Assembly (NCBI GenBank): GCA_023078555.1
Contig: CM041197.1
Span: 2,142,501-2,206,500 of the forward strand
Direction of reading: 5' to 3'
Origin: Ulva prolifera
Lineage: Eukaryota; Chlorophyta; Ulvophyceae; Ulvales; Ulvaceae
DNA length: 64,000 nucleotides
In this document: positions 34,993 through 47,720 of the stretch, in pieces
How the letters are laid out: the number at the start of each line of letters is the position of its first letter
How positions within the stretch are numbered: the stretch's first letter is position 1
The notes under the pieces: model-generated
The model's database searches: none
What the model was told of the DNA's origin: nothing
What the model saw: only the letters and a program-made list of their open reading frames with translations
Translations under genes and position numbers: made by a program

Positions 34993-37900
34993 ATGCTCCG
35001 CATGGACAAGGTGTTGCGCGGAGTTGCGGTATCAACCTATATCCTTCCGCTCCTTGTATCCTTGCTATTCGGTATATCGTTTACCTATCATGCGGCAGCG
35101 CAGACGCTTTTGGACGAAGGCGTTCCTTGGCAGCCCACAAGGACGACGAACACCATTGCAAGGACAAGAGCTCAGGCGAAACCTACAAAATTGGCAAATC
35201 CCACCACCGTGTATGAATCCTATCCATCTTGCTGCGCATGTATGCCTGCCTGTTGATTTTCCTTTCCAGTTCTCTCCCTGTCTAGCTCCCGATCATTTTC
35301 AGGGCTGTCGATGGTCAGTGAGCCCTTGCGTGGCTCGTGAAGTGAGCTCATGAGCGCAAGAGACAGGGCTGGGCCGTCAGCTGTGCGACAGTTGCTGTGA
35401 TGATGCATTACTTTGCTCATTCGCTCTTGCAGAAGCTCGAGGTTGTCAACACTGCCCGATCCGTACAGCGAATCCTGGCCGAACACGGTCGCGATATGCG
35501 CCATCATGTTCAACGAAACCGAGAGGGATGTTTTAGAGTTCATCGATTACTACAGGTGTGTCTCTGGCTGCTCCGATGAGCATCACAGTGTGGACGGCCA
35601 GGCGCGACGGGTGTAGCCTCGTTCAGTCTAGACCGTGGCAGAAACGTTCCAGCTCGCCCTGATTTGGGCTACCCATTCGGCGTCTTCGATGCGCACGATT
35701 TCGTTTCCTTGCGCGTTCGGGGAAAAGAGAAACTCGCAGTGGCACGAGATGCCCGGCCTGCCCTGTGCCTGAGCCTTGCTCCAGGTGCAATTGTGCTTGT
35801 TCGTGTACTTGGGAGACTGCATCGCATGCTGGATGTGGCTGTTTGGCATGTTCCGAGACAAGCCGTACTTGCCGTGAGAGCTATGCAACATGCAACTCGT
35901 CAGCCAGCTGGGCCGCGCAAATTCCGGTGCTCTGGTGAACGCATGCCGGAGGCACCATCTGCATTGTCACACAGCCGAAGGTGCCACATTTCGCTTGTGC
36001 ATCAAGTTCCCAGCACGGTGACAGCGCATCTGCTGCCGCTACAATGCCTTGCATTGCGTCTCGGGCTAATGCATCGGATGCCATGGACAGCCTTCATGCA
36101 ATTGTCCGCAGATCCTTGGATCTGCCCAGAAAATGTCGTCATACCTTTGGGCGCATTGTCAATTCTCATGTATGCCAGCGCCGTGGGTGCGTGGGTATCT
36201 GAGACCGGACGTCAATGTCAGCACAATGGCCAACACACTATGGAGACAAAGCCAGCCTGGCACCAGCTGTGAAAGCGCACAACAGCACGAGGCCCTTTCG
36301 TCAACTCTCTGGACATTGTGGCGGAGCATGTGAGAGCATGTGCCACTTGCTGTAGTAGTCCCCCATTTTGTCATACCTGCTCATGCAGTTTGTGCGCAAC
36401 CCATGCACCAGTTCATGTTGCCCGTCTGGCAATCCAGAGGTATAGCGGCCGCATCACTGGATTGCCACACCGTCCGACCTAGAAGCGGCATCTCCTGCAC
36501 AACACAAGAGATGGCCTTGACGCAGTGTGACAATTGTAGTGACCGCCCGCCCGCATGCATCCTCCGTGCTCAGCTCAGCTGCATCCTCCGTGCTCAGCTC
36601 AGCTGCCCTGTGCCGCACAAAGCCGCTGCGCATGCGTGCCAGCCAGCCTGTTCCTCAATGTGCTTTTCAAACATGCCGAACACTGCCCCGACTGCGGCAC
36701 ACACCACATGCCAGACACATTGCACACAGTCGCTCCAGCGCAGCGTCCCATACCGCGGTCACAACCAGCGCGGTGTGGAGTTGCTTGCTGCAGAACACTG
36801 GAGCAGGCCGACTCGGTTGAACAGTGCCGCTGCCTGCGCCGACTGACTTGCGCACAGGAATTTTTACAATCTATTGAATTGCATGAGCTGTGCAGGTGGC
36901 TCGGGGTTGACTCGTTCTTCATTCGCGAGAACAGCGACACCTCCACGGTGCGGGGCGTCCTGCAGCCCTACATTGACGCCGGCATCCTCAACTTCGCCCT
37001 CGCCCCTGGCCCGAAGTTCCCTTTTCAGGTGTGTCTCTGGCGGCGACTCTGGCGACGTGCTGGTGACAAACATTCGACATGCAAGGTGGCAGCGGCCTGT
37101 GCTCATGCGGGTGCTCATGCCTGTGCTCATGCGGATGCTCATGCCTGTGCTCATGCGTTTGCTGCTGCTCTTGTAGGTGAACTGGTATAACGAATGCTCG
37201 AAGCTCGCGGCGAAGAAGCACAGCTGGATAGCCTTCATTGATCTCGATGAGTTCATGGTGATCCTCAAGCAGTGCGCCCTGAACGACACAACATGCCTGT
37301 TCCACTGTGGATTGCAGCTGGGACCCGCCTGCGCTCTCGCTTACACAAAAAACGAGGGGTTCCTTGTGGATCACCCCTCCGCTGAGGCTGATTCAAACGT
37401 CGCCACTCGCACAGCTGTGATCGCAAGCGAATGCGAATGTGAGCACAGCGCGCCTTGGGTGTGTCACATGGGCATGGGACGTGTGCATGCGGGCATCATC
37501 CCGCAGCAATGTCCCTCAAACATGCTGCAATTCGAATGGACGCGATGGATGGTGCTGCGTGCTGTGCTGTGCTCCGTGGAGCCTCTAACAGTACCGTGCG
37601 TGTTGCAGTGCAGAGTGCACACCATGATGCTAGGGTGGCTGCAGGGGGAAAGCTGACACGCGGCCGGGGATGCTGAAGCGCGTACTGCATGACCGCTTCC
37701 GCTACAACGCCGCGGTTTCGCTGCAGTGGGTGCTGTTCGGCAGCAGTGGCCACAAGGAGCCTCCAGAGAAGGGCCAGCTGCAGGGCTTTCAACGGTGCAC
37801 GGGCGTGCTGTCGAAGCAGATGAAGTGCATCGGCAACACGTACTGGCTGAACCCTGTGCGTGTGTTTGTCCGCGACGCGGTACACCAGTGCGCCTTCCGG

Positions 37901-39170
37901 TGCGCCGCCCTGAAGCTGCCGCGCGATGCTGTGCCGCCGCAGCCACCATGCCACTCTCTGCTGTTGCCAGACGTGGAAGGGGACAGCTTTCCCAGCCGTG
38001 TGGCTGTCTATACTCTCCCACATGTGACTGCTGTTGGCTGTGGCGCGCACGTGCCGTGTCGGTGAGATGGCCGGGAGGCCCAGGTGAGGCAACCCTCAGG
38101 TGCAACCTTTGCACCTGAGGCAGTGCGCTTGGCGTGTACCAGGGGCATGTATCCTTCTGTCATCTGTCATTGTGTGCCACCAAGGGGGGGGTTGGGGGGG
38201 GGGGGGGGGGGCTGTCGCTGGATGCTCGCCTGTGCACCGCAGCACACACACCGCACGCACAAACCGCAAGCACGGCTGCGTCCGCATGCTGCAGCTGTGG
38301 CAGCATGAACGCCACAGTGCGCAGCACCGGCGCACTTGACAACACACGCTGTCCCGCGAACAATGCGCCTCTGCCATAAGTAGCCTACGCCACCCGAGCC
38401 GGGCTGTGCGCATCCCGGCTAGTGTCTCGGTGCCCTCAAGATTGCCCCGCAATCTGCTATGTCGCGGAGTCAACCACCGACGAACATGGTAATCCTTGAC
38501 ACACTCAGTATAAGCCAGTCACTCGGCCGGACGCGCATGCAGGGTTGGCGGCATCGTCGCGCTCGCGAACGGTGACCCCATGACAATGCATGCAGGGTTG
38601 GCGGCATCGTCGCGCTCGCGAACAGTGACCCCATGACAATGCATGCAGGGTTGGCGGCATCGTCGCGCTCGCGAACAGTGACCCCATGACAATGCATGCA
38701 GGGTTGGCGGCATCGTCGCGCTCGCGAATGGTGACCCCATGACAATGCGCGCAGTCAACGTCGCCCCCGGCAGGAAGGTGCCGTACCGCCAGGCTATGAC
38801 CTACCCCGGCCACATGTACCCCTCCCTCCACAAACGCTACACCACCCTCCCGGAGGACTACCACATCATCATCAACCACTACGTCACGCGCTCGCAGCGA
38901 CGCTTCGTGGACCGCAAGATCCGGATCAAGGCGGGTGTGTACGCGACGGCGTACGCGGAGATCCTGAGGGAGCGCGGCGGCCGCGGCAGTGAGGACGAGC
39001 TCTTCGCGGCGTTCGAGCACAGCTACGGGTTTGACGGCGACTACCCAATCTGCCACCAGGGTGCGGCCGCCGGCGCCGCGATGCGCGAAGCGCGCGCCGC
39101 CGGGCAGTGGGACCCGATCGACTCTCAGCCGGGGCTGCTGCCGAAGTCCACGGCGGCGCCTGCGGCATGA
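34993..39170 (+). CDS. GT92 (DUF23) glycosyltransferase, gene A, 430 residues
   Basis: GT92 enzymes are GT-A fold, metal-dependent transferases of the Golgi; known members add galactose (nematode GALT-1, plant GALS galactan synthases). Exons: 34993-35210, 35433-35555, 36896-37028, 37177-37271, 37645-37899 and 38702-39170. Exon 1 gives a type II anchor (about residues 9-31, 'VSTYILPLLVSLLFGISF'). Then come 'WPNTVAICAIM', 'LGVDSFFIREN', the DxD-type motif 'FIDLDEF' (Asp180, Asp182), 'GFQRCTGV', a Cys/His motif near 'HQCAF', and the family's late 'NHYVTRSQ'. The substrate cannot be read from the sequence. Two oddities: it alone has an intron at 37029-37176 splitting the third exon, and the last exon's acceptor (38701) lies in the fourth unit of a 53-bp repeat array. 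It has 'LKQ' where the sister copies have 'LDK' or 'LNK' before intron 4. Confidence 0.85.
36557..36604. repeat. 24-bp perfect tandem duplication
   Basis: Positions 36557-36580 and 36581-36604 are identical. They lie inside the second intron of GT92 gene A. Confidence 0.9.
37095..37160. repeat. 12-bp-type tandem repeat in the extra intron of gene A
   Basis: Several imperfect units built on GTGCTCATGC fill the right half of the 148-nt intron 37029-37176. The other three GT92 copies have no intron at this point. Confidence 0.8.
38194..38211. repeat. Poly-G run of 18
   Basis: This run of 18 G lies in the intron of gene A between 37900 and 38701, next to a shorter run of eight G. Confidence 0.95.
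38535..38746. repeat. 53-bp repeat, four units, carrying a splice acceptor
   Basis: Units are 38535-38587, 38588-38640, 38641-38693 and 38694-38746, nearly identical. Each holds an acceptor-like GCATGCAG followed by the first bases of the last exon of GT92 gene A ('VGGIVALANGDPMTM'). Because 53 is not a multiple of three, only splicing to the fourth unit keeps the downstream frame. Use of an earlier unit runs into a stop in the next. Confidence 0.95.
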
Positions 39171-40491
39171 GGTGCGTGTGCTGGTTGCGGTGTGCTGAGT
39201 GGGCGAGTGCCCTGGTTCAGGGGTATGAGTGCTCAGCCCCGGCGCAGGGTCGGGTGTGCTGAGCGTGCTGTGGTGTTGCACCTATCTAGGCACATATATG
39301 GTGTTGCGTGTTGGGGTGTGGGAGTTGGGGTGTGCATGTGCTGCCGCGCCACCGGATGTGCCCCCCGTGCTGCCGGGCACAGATCCTGGCCGGAGTTACG
39401 ATGTAGGGTGAAAGAGTCTGCAGGGCCGATGCTGACGTGTACTTTATGGCGCTCATGGCTGCACGAATGCGCACGATGCTGTGGCTGCAGTCGGCACTCA
39501 GCAAGCCAGACTGGGTGATGCTGTGCCCAGGGGTGCCGGAAGCAGTACTAGTTTGTGCCGCATTGCGGACGGCAAGGCCTCCTTGCTGCAGGGTGTGCAG
39601 GCGCCGCTGAGGCAGGTTCTCGCGTATGCTGTGTGCTGCGGCCCCGCCCCCCTGGTGCAGGAAGCCCCCAGCATGGTCAGTGCTGCGCATTCTCCGTGAG
39701 AATCTGTTACGCGCCGGCCGGGCGTGTGCCACACCGCATGCATGTCGCCCGGGGCGCCGTTGCAGGGCGCCGTTGAGGCGTCTTTCTCACATAGCACCGC
39801 GATGCCATCACATCTGCATCGTGCATTTGTTCGCTGCGGTGTTGCGCGGCCGCCGGGGCATGCTTGGAGTGGTGGGGTGGTCTCGGTTGTGCCAGCTGCC
39901 GGCAGCGATTCTTTAATGTGGGGCGTGCACGGAAAGTGTGGCGGCGGGACGTGCCGGAACAGCATGCGGTCAGGCTGTGCTGCATTGGGGCCGGGGGGGG
40001 GGGTTGCCTGGGGGGGTCGGACCGGTGAATTGTTAGGCTGAGTTGATCGAGGATCGGTGATATGATTGCATGTGTTGTGGGCTGTAACATTGGAATAGAG
40101 CCGGCGTGAAGCACGGTGGGCAGGATGGAGACGTGTTGCTGAGGCGGCAAGTAGACAGCAGGAAGAGCCGATTAGCACACAAGCGAACGTGGAAGCATGC
40201 ATGTGTGCTGTTGTACCCCGTCAGGCCCCCTACCGTTCTCTGCTGGCGCCGGTGCGAGAGGTCCCAGGGGCATGCAGGCACGCGGCCTGCGCTCGTGTGG
40301 ATTTGCCGCTCTGGTTGAGTTGCCATGCTATGTCGAGAGTCGTTGGCGGAAGAGCGGCAGCGGTCTGCCGCACCGATGGTGGTGTGTGACGGCCGCCGCT
40401 GCTGCGCTGCGTGCTGGGGATGTGGGTCAATATGTCCTGTAGGGACGAGTGGGCCTGTGGAACCGAAGGCTGGCCACTGTGCGGCTTCGAT

Positions 40492-40514
40492 GGGGGGGGG
40501 GGGGGGGGGGGGGG
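40492..40514. repeat. Poly-G run of 23
   Basis: This uninterrupted run of 23 G lies in the spacer between GT92 genes A and B. Confidence 0.95.
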
Positions 40515-42359
40515 AAGCGTGCGCTACGTGACAGCGTGTACCATGAGTGCTGTCTGATCTTTTGAAGCCCGGCCGTATGTGGGGTGATACCAGTGTGTGG
40601 CTGGATACCACTGCGTGAGGAGGATACACTGGAACTGGCGGAAGCAATGGTACGGCTGCGTTTGGCCGGGTTTCTGGTTTCTGTGTAATTGGTCTGCTTG
40701 CTTCTTCGAGGCGGGCACCGCGTCGCCACCTTTATCCTTGTAACACTAGAACCGAACTGTAGCTGCCTGAATGTGGGGGTGATGGGCCGTCAGACGATTG
40801 CATCTCCGGACATCTCACCCAACATGCCAGGCCATGCTTGCATGTCAACAGCTATGTTAATGATGACATCTGGCACAACTATGCACTGCTCGGCAGAGCT
40901 TTCATGATGGCGGTTTGATGGATTAACGGATTATCGTGTGAGATAGAGGACAGGGAGGCAGTGCTGCTGCCTCCTGACAGGTGGTGCGTGTTGTAAGGAC
41001 AACGCAAGGGAGGTAGCATCGACAGGTGGTGTGTGTGCCACTGTTCATTGAGTTGATGCAGTGCCGGCTCTCTCAGGTGTTCCATACATGACTCATGAGT
41101 TTCCTAGTACCAACATGCATGCCTTGGTTTCTGAGACACTCAGAGTTGAACAGAATGATGCCTGCTTCCGCCCTACTCAACACCTAGTGGGGGGAAGATG
41201 GTCACCCGTTGCCAAACATGTGCTGATTCTGGCAGAAAGAGCGGGTGCAGTCAAACAGGTTGCTAAGCAAAGTTAAGCAGGCAGTGCGAGATTCCTGCCA
41301 CTAGCGTGTCCAGCTGCAGCATATGCATGGACTCCAGGGAGCACGCTAGCGTCGCGACGTCTGTGCCCATACCAGCTTGCCGACCATGCACGAAACCACC
41401 CAGTGCTTTCTTCTGGGTCGAGCTTCATACTTCAATCTCGCAGATACGTATGTCAGGAGCATGGGTTGTGAGCTACATGGCTGCATGTGGGCAATTGGGC
41501 CTTCAGCACCTCTAGATAGATCTGTCAAGCTCCGCTCAGCGGTCGCGTTGTGTACCACAGCAGGTGGCGCACCTCAGCGTTGACCGCCGCGTATATATGT
41601 ACACATAATGTCAGAAACCGTTCTTGGACTAGATCGGCTCGTCATCAACCGTGGTCGGCCGACTGCGGGGCACGCAATGTACACTCAGCAGTGCGATGCG
41701 TCGCAATGCATGCGTCCTCGCTGTTCGATCCTGCTCATGTGGGTGCGCGGGATGAGCACCCGCCTGCGGCACTGCGCAGCTGCACTGGCCGCACACCGCG
41801 GCTGCGCTCGGAGCTTGCGCGCGCAGTAGCTCAACGTGGGACAAACGAGCTGCGCTACACATGCAGAGATTTAGCCGGACCTCCGCAGACATGTAGGCGG
41901 CATTCTGCACCGCAAACTTTGTGCAACTGTCCACACGATGGAGCGATATATCTCGACAGCGGCAAGTGTGGAATGGCGCCAACTGATCTCCGCGGAGCTC
42001 CGCGTGCGCTGTGCAATTGCAAGACCTGACCAGTCTCGACCGTGCAAGACCTTACCAGTCATAACTGCTAGCGCACGAATACCTCGAGCCGAGGCTAGCT
42101 TTCCACTTGGGTTCACGACGTCATGACCATCATTGGATTGACTCCATCGCAACACCCACGCAAGTACCAGGCAGCACCCCGACACCGTCGACTTGCGCAA
42201 TTAAGCCCTCCTCCCGAAGCCTCGCCGATACAACGTGTGTGCAATATGCTTACATTTGTATGTAAGCCTATTAACATTTGAATTATGGAGTGCAGCAACA
42301 TTGCGTCGATATTGCAGCGGAGTCGAACTTCTGGCTAGACGGCGTGGCTAGCCTTCATG

Positions 42360-42500
42360 ACACATGCGGCACGCTGGCATTACATCAACATTATCGCGGC
42401 ACGAATCTGTAGGGGCGAGCTCGCTGCTCTCTTTACGAAAAGCCTCCATTTACCGCCAGTGCAGCAGTTGCATAAAGCAGTGCTGCAAGTTTTGCGTTGT
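42360..42500 (+). mobile_element. Possible Ty1/copia RNase H scrap (fossil)
   Basis: A short open stretch reads 'RWHYINIIAARICRGE' followed by 'LAALFTKSLHLPPVQQLHKA'. This resembles the end of a Ty1/copia RNase H, where a 'RYHF...' block precedes 'ADLFTKALP'. No other part of such an element is recognisable nearby. The match is weak and short; if real it is a very old, broken remnant. Confidence 0.3.
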
Positions 42501-43631
42501 TGAACGTGCAAAAAACCTGCCCTTACGCCGGGCAATACTCACAACTGGAGAGGAGGCGACAGTCCGAGAACTAAGCAAACTCTTGACATCATCGCTGGTC
42601 ATCGCTGCAGAGCGCTGGCCGTTCAGGACCATGGCCGTAGCGGCGAGCTGGCCATGGTGCTGCCTGCCAAGGTCCACATGAGCAGCCGTCGACCTGCTTC
42701 CGCGGAGTCGGCTGCCTTGTTATGGACGTGGGACCGGGTCAGGGCTTGGCAGTGCCATGGGGCGCATCGGTAGCGAGCACGGCACCAGGTGGCTGTCGAA
42801 GTGCTTCCAGCCGGCGGCGCTGTGTGCGTGGCGCTGTGTGCTGCGCTCGGCGAACTTGATGCACAGAAGGGGTGCCAAGCTTGGCCAAGCCAGCTTCCTG
42901 CATCCAGCTGGATTATTCGACCATCGTTCGATGCGGACGCGGCGGATCGCGATCTTATCTCACATGCAGTGCCGGCCAAGCCGCGTGACGGCAGTGCAGG
43001 ATTCCTAGGTAGCGACGAAATGTAGACAAGAAGAAGCAGCCGGCGAATTGTTGCGGGACGCAACACAAGACACCAGAAACATGGAATTTCCAGCATGCTT
43101 GTGCCACTTTGATTCGTCCCAAAGATAACCGCGAGTTGCTCTGAAACTTTGTGTTTGCAGCCCGAGCATGTTGCGCAAGTAGTCCTGGAGTGCCGCACCA
43201 AAAGTCGTTACAGTCCAGCCTAAAGTCCACGCTTTTCGATTTCGTGAATTTTATACTCGGGACGTGCGTATCATCGCCTTGGCAGGCCGAGTGTGGAACC
43301 GTCTGCAACCAGCTAGAATAACAGTCCTGTGTCTGGGCCATGCCGGTGCGGACTGCCTTCTGACCTCGCCACCTCTGACCAGTATGTCGCAGCATAAGTT
43401 TTGAATTATTGTTAAATTCGGATCGCATGCAAATGTCCCACACATCGCATGTCATCTGGCACTGTCCCGTCGCTTCGCAGCACACGTTTTCGCGAGCTGG
43501 CCCTGCCGTCCGCAAGCCCGCTCTCGTACAGCTTCTACTGTCTCACGGTATGTGCTTGCGTGCAGGTGCACTTCCGTGCCTGACTGTTGCCTGTGCCTCT
43601 GGCATCTGCAGAATTCTATTTGGATGCGACC

Positions 43632-46600
43632 ATGCCTCGGTACAGGCTGCACGTACAGCAGCTTCTGCAGCTCTTAGCATTCTTGTTAGCGTGGGCCACA
43701 CGTGGCTCGGGCAGATATGTCCGTTCGGGCCGTACGGATACTGAGAGTGCAAATGACGCACTCGCTGCGACAGGCAGGGCATTGAACCGCTTTCCCGGAG
43801 CCTTTGGTCAGCCAGCAAAGACGTGCGACTATCTCCTTACTACCAATTCATCAACTGTGCTACTTGCTCACACAATGTAGTTTGCGGATATTGTTGTGAG
43901 TTTCCGACGCAAGCCTGGTGCGTACTTTGAGGCCAGCGTGGAGAGCCATCGCCCACGAAGCTACCAGTAAAGGATATCACATGTCTCGATTCTCGGTGCA
44001 GACAGATGTACAAGACAATGCACTTGAATCCATATAATCAGGACTGGCCCAACACGATCGCCATTTGCGCGATTATGAAGGGTGAGAGCGAGCAAGACGT
44101 GAAAGAATTCCTCGAGTACCACCGGTACGCCCTCGCACTATATCAACAGGCGCCTCCCTACTATGCTGCTCGGGATCTGTCTATGCTGTAGCATCCCATG
44201 TCAGCGCGCTTATCTGTCCGGCGCCATGAACGCAGTGTCGGGAACCACCTCAGCCCGGACATCAACTGTCAGTCCATGCAAGGTCTAGCACTACACATCT
44301 CGGCTTGCTGCAGCTTGTTAAGCATGCACACCGAGTTCACAGCGTCTGCGTGTGCTGCGGCCACTCGCACAGGCGGCAAACACTCCCCCCTCAGTGTCCT
44401 TCCCAGCCCCACTCCCACCCGTGGCTGCGGGTGCGCAGGCTGCCGCTTTGCGAAGCACACGGTCGTCTCTGCAATGGTGTTGCTGCGCGGCTGCTTGTTC
44501 TGTGGGCAATGCTGCCGGCAGCGAAGGGCGCGGTGTTCTTCCTGCTCTTGCCTGCTTCCCCCGTCATGCTACCTGCCTCGTCGCCTGTTTCCATGTAACA
44601 CATTTCCACCCGCAGCCACATGCCCCTCACCTACGGCCTATGTCCCAATGCCAGCTCAACACGGGTCCATGCCCGTCTCCGCGCCGCGCGGCATGCATGC
44701 ATCTCCACCCACACGCTAGTAGACACGCCCGGTTCCAGCGGACACCCCCTGTAGCCACCCTCTCAATCAATGCAGCCGCTATATGGATGTATTGTCATGC
44801 ATATGCACAGGGCTGCTGGCCACACCGCATGCGTGGGTACGGCTGTGGGTCGAGAACTTGCCGCACAGAGGAGCGTTGCACTGGATCACCTCACTCTCTT
44901 GTTCTGTTGCACCCATGCATGTGTGGCAGGCACCCGGGTGCACTGCGGCTGCGGGGCATGGCTGCCTGGCCTGTCGGGGGACGCATGCTGACATCCCGGC
45001 GGACACCCGGACACGCGCTCTGAGCCACCCCTAGCCACAGCGCCACGAGCGCGGTCAGCTCTTCACCCTCGTGCACCGCTGCAGGCCCTCCCCACCGCCC
45101 CGCTCCACCAGCATCATCACACACAGGTACTCAGTGCAGCCGCAGCGCACTTGTGGCCACCTCCCATGCCGGCACACATGAGCAGCCCCACACCCCCCCT
45201 TCCCCATCACAGCAGCGCCCCGGCATGGGCGGTGCATGGCCACCATGCACAGGCGCGGCCGTCTGCAGGGGCCAGTGCATAGCCATATGCAAGAGCTGTT
45301 TGCACCTGCATGCACGGTTCCACATGCAGATTGTTGTATCTCTGCTGTTCACAGGCCCTCGCACATCTCCACATGCAGGCTGCTGTGTCTGGAGCACCTG
45401 AGCCGACGGCCGCCCTGTGCTGCATGGCAGTGCAATCTCGCATTGCAGAGTTTTGGGGGGCTGGCATCCAGAAAGTAGACCTACATATTTTTGACTCTGC
45501 TATGTGGTCGGGCCCGACGACCCAGGCCTGCTGCAGGTGGATCGGCGTCGACTCGTTCTTCATCCGCGAGAACGATGACACGTGCGCCGTTCGGGACGTG
45601 CTCGAGCCGTACGAGCGCATGGGTATCCTCAACTTCGCGCTCGCGCCCGGCCCGAAGTACCCACTGCAGACGGACTGGTACAACGACTGCGGCCGCTTCG
45701 CGGCCAAGAAGCACAGCTGGGTCGCCTTCATCGACATCGACGAGTTCATGGTCGTCCTCGACAAGTGCGTTCCTCATCATCACGGCCTACCTGACCCCCG
45801 CCCCGCCCCCCCTCCTCCCCACACCCACACACACATCCTGTCAGACGCACAGTGGCTTTGTTGCAGCCGACGCCCGCTCGGGCCGTGCAGGTCTAACTCA
45901 ACGTTCCTGTGTCGCATTGCCGCTTCCCGCTGTGGCGACGATTGGCTATGCAGTCACAGTGCAGATGACAGCACCAAAGTGGGGCGTAACCTTCCATCTG
46001 TGCCACTGGTAGCCACCGTCACGACAGCCACAGACACGAGCGAGTCCATACTGCAACCCTGAGGCCCCGGTCTTGCGCGCTTAGAACTGTGTGTGCAAGC
46101 AAGATGGCCATGCGCTAACAGGGCACCATCGTGTGAGGAACACGTGTTGCAGCGCACAGCGTCTGGGGATGTACGCACAGCTGTGTGGGTAAGGGCGGCC
46201 GTGTGTGCCGAGCCAGGGAGCTTCGCCTCACTCTCACCACGCATCTATCTCGCAGTTCCTCCGCCGACTCGCCGATCTCCCGTGTGCTCCACCCTGGCGT
46301 ATCGTGACTCTGGCCATGCATGCTGCAGGGAGAAGGCGGACAGGCGGCCGGGGGCTCTGAAGAAGCTGATGGGAAGCTACTTCCGCTACAATGCGGTCGT
46401 ATCGATGCAGTGGCTGCTGTTCGGCAGCAACGGCCACAAGACACCCCCAGAGGAGGGCCAGCTCGAGGGCTTCCAGCGCTGCACCGGCGTGCCGTCTCGC
46501 CAGATGAAGTGCTTTGCCAACACCTACTGGTTCCACCCGAGCGGCGTGTTCAAACCGAACCAGGTGCATCAGAGTGTCTTCAGGTGCCACCCCTCCCTCG

Positions 46601-47720
46601 ATGCTGTTGACCGTGCCTCTCTCTTGTGCTCCCCCGCACCCCCGGCGGGATGTGGCTCCCTGGGCCTGACTGCTAGGGTTCCAGGATCCGCCACACATAG
46701 CAGATCGTGTCCCCTAGAGCCAGCTCTGCTGTGACATGGACCATATCATGGATCTGCATCCCGCCGCGTGCTGATGAGTCGGCGTCGGGTGTGCCCTTTC
46801 AGGATTTGCGTGCCATATGCATGCATGCGGCAGGTGCATGAGCACGTGCATGTGCAAACGGTCTGTCGGCCCTGGTAGTGCTGTTGGCCCTGCCACACGG
46901 TCTGTTCACCACCCCTGGCCGCACCATACTCCGCAGTGGCCTCTCGGCATTGTTGCATGACACTGCTTGCCGACATGGCCAGCCACGCGTGCCGCATTCG
47001 GTCGATCATGGGCTCGCGCTGCCGGTGCACGCAGCTGCTGCTCCGTCCCCCGCTGCCGCACGCTCCCATGGCTGAACAGCAGCGCCAAGCCACGCATCCG
47101 CAGTCTCATCCGCAGACGCCGGCCGCATCACACACGCATAACTCCATCCCGGACTCGCTTTGTTTCGTGCGCTTTCGGGGGGGGGGGGGGGAGAGCTTCA
47201 CTCACGCGCCTCGTGCTGAGCGGCGTGCTGCGTGCTGTGCAGGATCGGCGGCGTCGGCGTGTTCGGGGATGGCGAGCCCCTGCCGATGATCCGCACGTCC
47301 CACCTTCCCGACAACTCCACAGAACGAGCGCACACGGCGATCACGTACCCGGCGCACCTCAAAGACGAGAACCTCGAGTCGCACCCGGAGATCACGCCGG
47401 CGTACCGCCTCGTCCTCAACCACTACGTCACGCGCGCGCAGGACGAGTTCATCGAGAGGAAGATCAGGCTAGGCGGGACCGGGAAGTTCGCGGAGGCGTT
47501 TGCGCAGATCATGAGTGGCCTCAACGACCAGACGGACATGGACGCCGCGTACAGCCGCTTCGAGGCGGAGTATGGCTTTGACGGAGACCACGAGGTGTGC
47601 CGGCAGGGTGCGACGGTGGCGGCTGCGATGCGTTCGGCGGTCGCGGCGGGCCGCTGGAGCCCAGTTCCGCGGGAGCCGGGGCTGCTTGCCGGAGGCATGG
47701 CACGCCTGCTGCGCGGCTGA
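43632..47720 (+). CDS. GT92 (DUF23) glycosyltransferase, gene B, 442 residues
   Basis: This is the second tandem GT92 copy. Exons 43632-43876, 44002-44124, 45537-45764, 46329-46583 and 47243-47720 join with phase-2 introns into 443 codons with stop. Exon 1 provides a short hydrophobic anchor (about residues 8-22, 'VQQLLQLLAFLLAWA') and a stem; its donor was chosen by phase and is the least certain. The catalytic part has 'WPNTIAICAIMKGES', 'IGVDSFFIREN', 'ALAPGPKYPLQTDW', 'FIDIDEFMVVLDK' (Asp189, Asp191), 'QWLLFGSNGHK', 'GFQRCTGV' and 'LNHYVTRAQDEF'. Exons 3 and 4 have exactly the same lengths as in genes A and D. The gene ends 'LLRG' and its stop codon lies at the start of a 29-bp repeat array. 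It is expected to be Golgi-located; the acceptor and sugar donor are unknown. Confidence 0.85.
47177..47191. repeat. Poly-G run of 15
   Basis: This run of 15 G lies in the last intron of GT92 gene B (46584-47242), about 50 nt before the acceptor. Confidence 0.95.

Larger units (their letters stand above)
39171..43631. other. Intergenic stretch between GT92 genes A and B
   Basis: This holds a 23-base poly-G run at 40492-40514, many short frames, and a probable retroelement scrap at about 42.36-42.50 kb. I see no fifth GT92 copy: no 'DEF' or 'NHY'-type motif appears in any frame I checked. Confidence 0.5.

Noticed and set aside
38535-38746. Regular repeats as a CRISPR array
   Set aside because: The 53-bp units are directly adjacent with no unique spacers, and the window is eukaryotic.
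38505-39281. Minus-strand ORF of 258 codons
   Set aside because: It is antisense to the 53-bp repeat and the last exon of gene A. The repeat translated in three frames gives its apparent internal repeats.
39498-40202. Minus-strand ORF of 234 codons with a hydrophobic start
   Set aside because: The start looks secretion-like, but the rest is a low-complexity Pro/Thr/Ala/Cys product without homology, and no exon chain supports it.
39171-43631. A fifth, decayed GT92 copy between A and B
   Set aside because: No frame shows the DEF, QRCTG or NHY-type motifs. The spacing is simply long.
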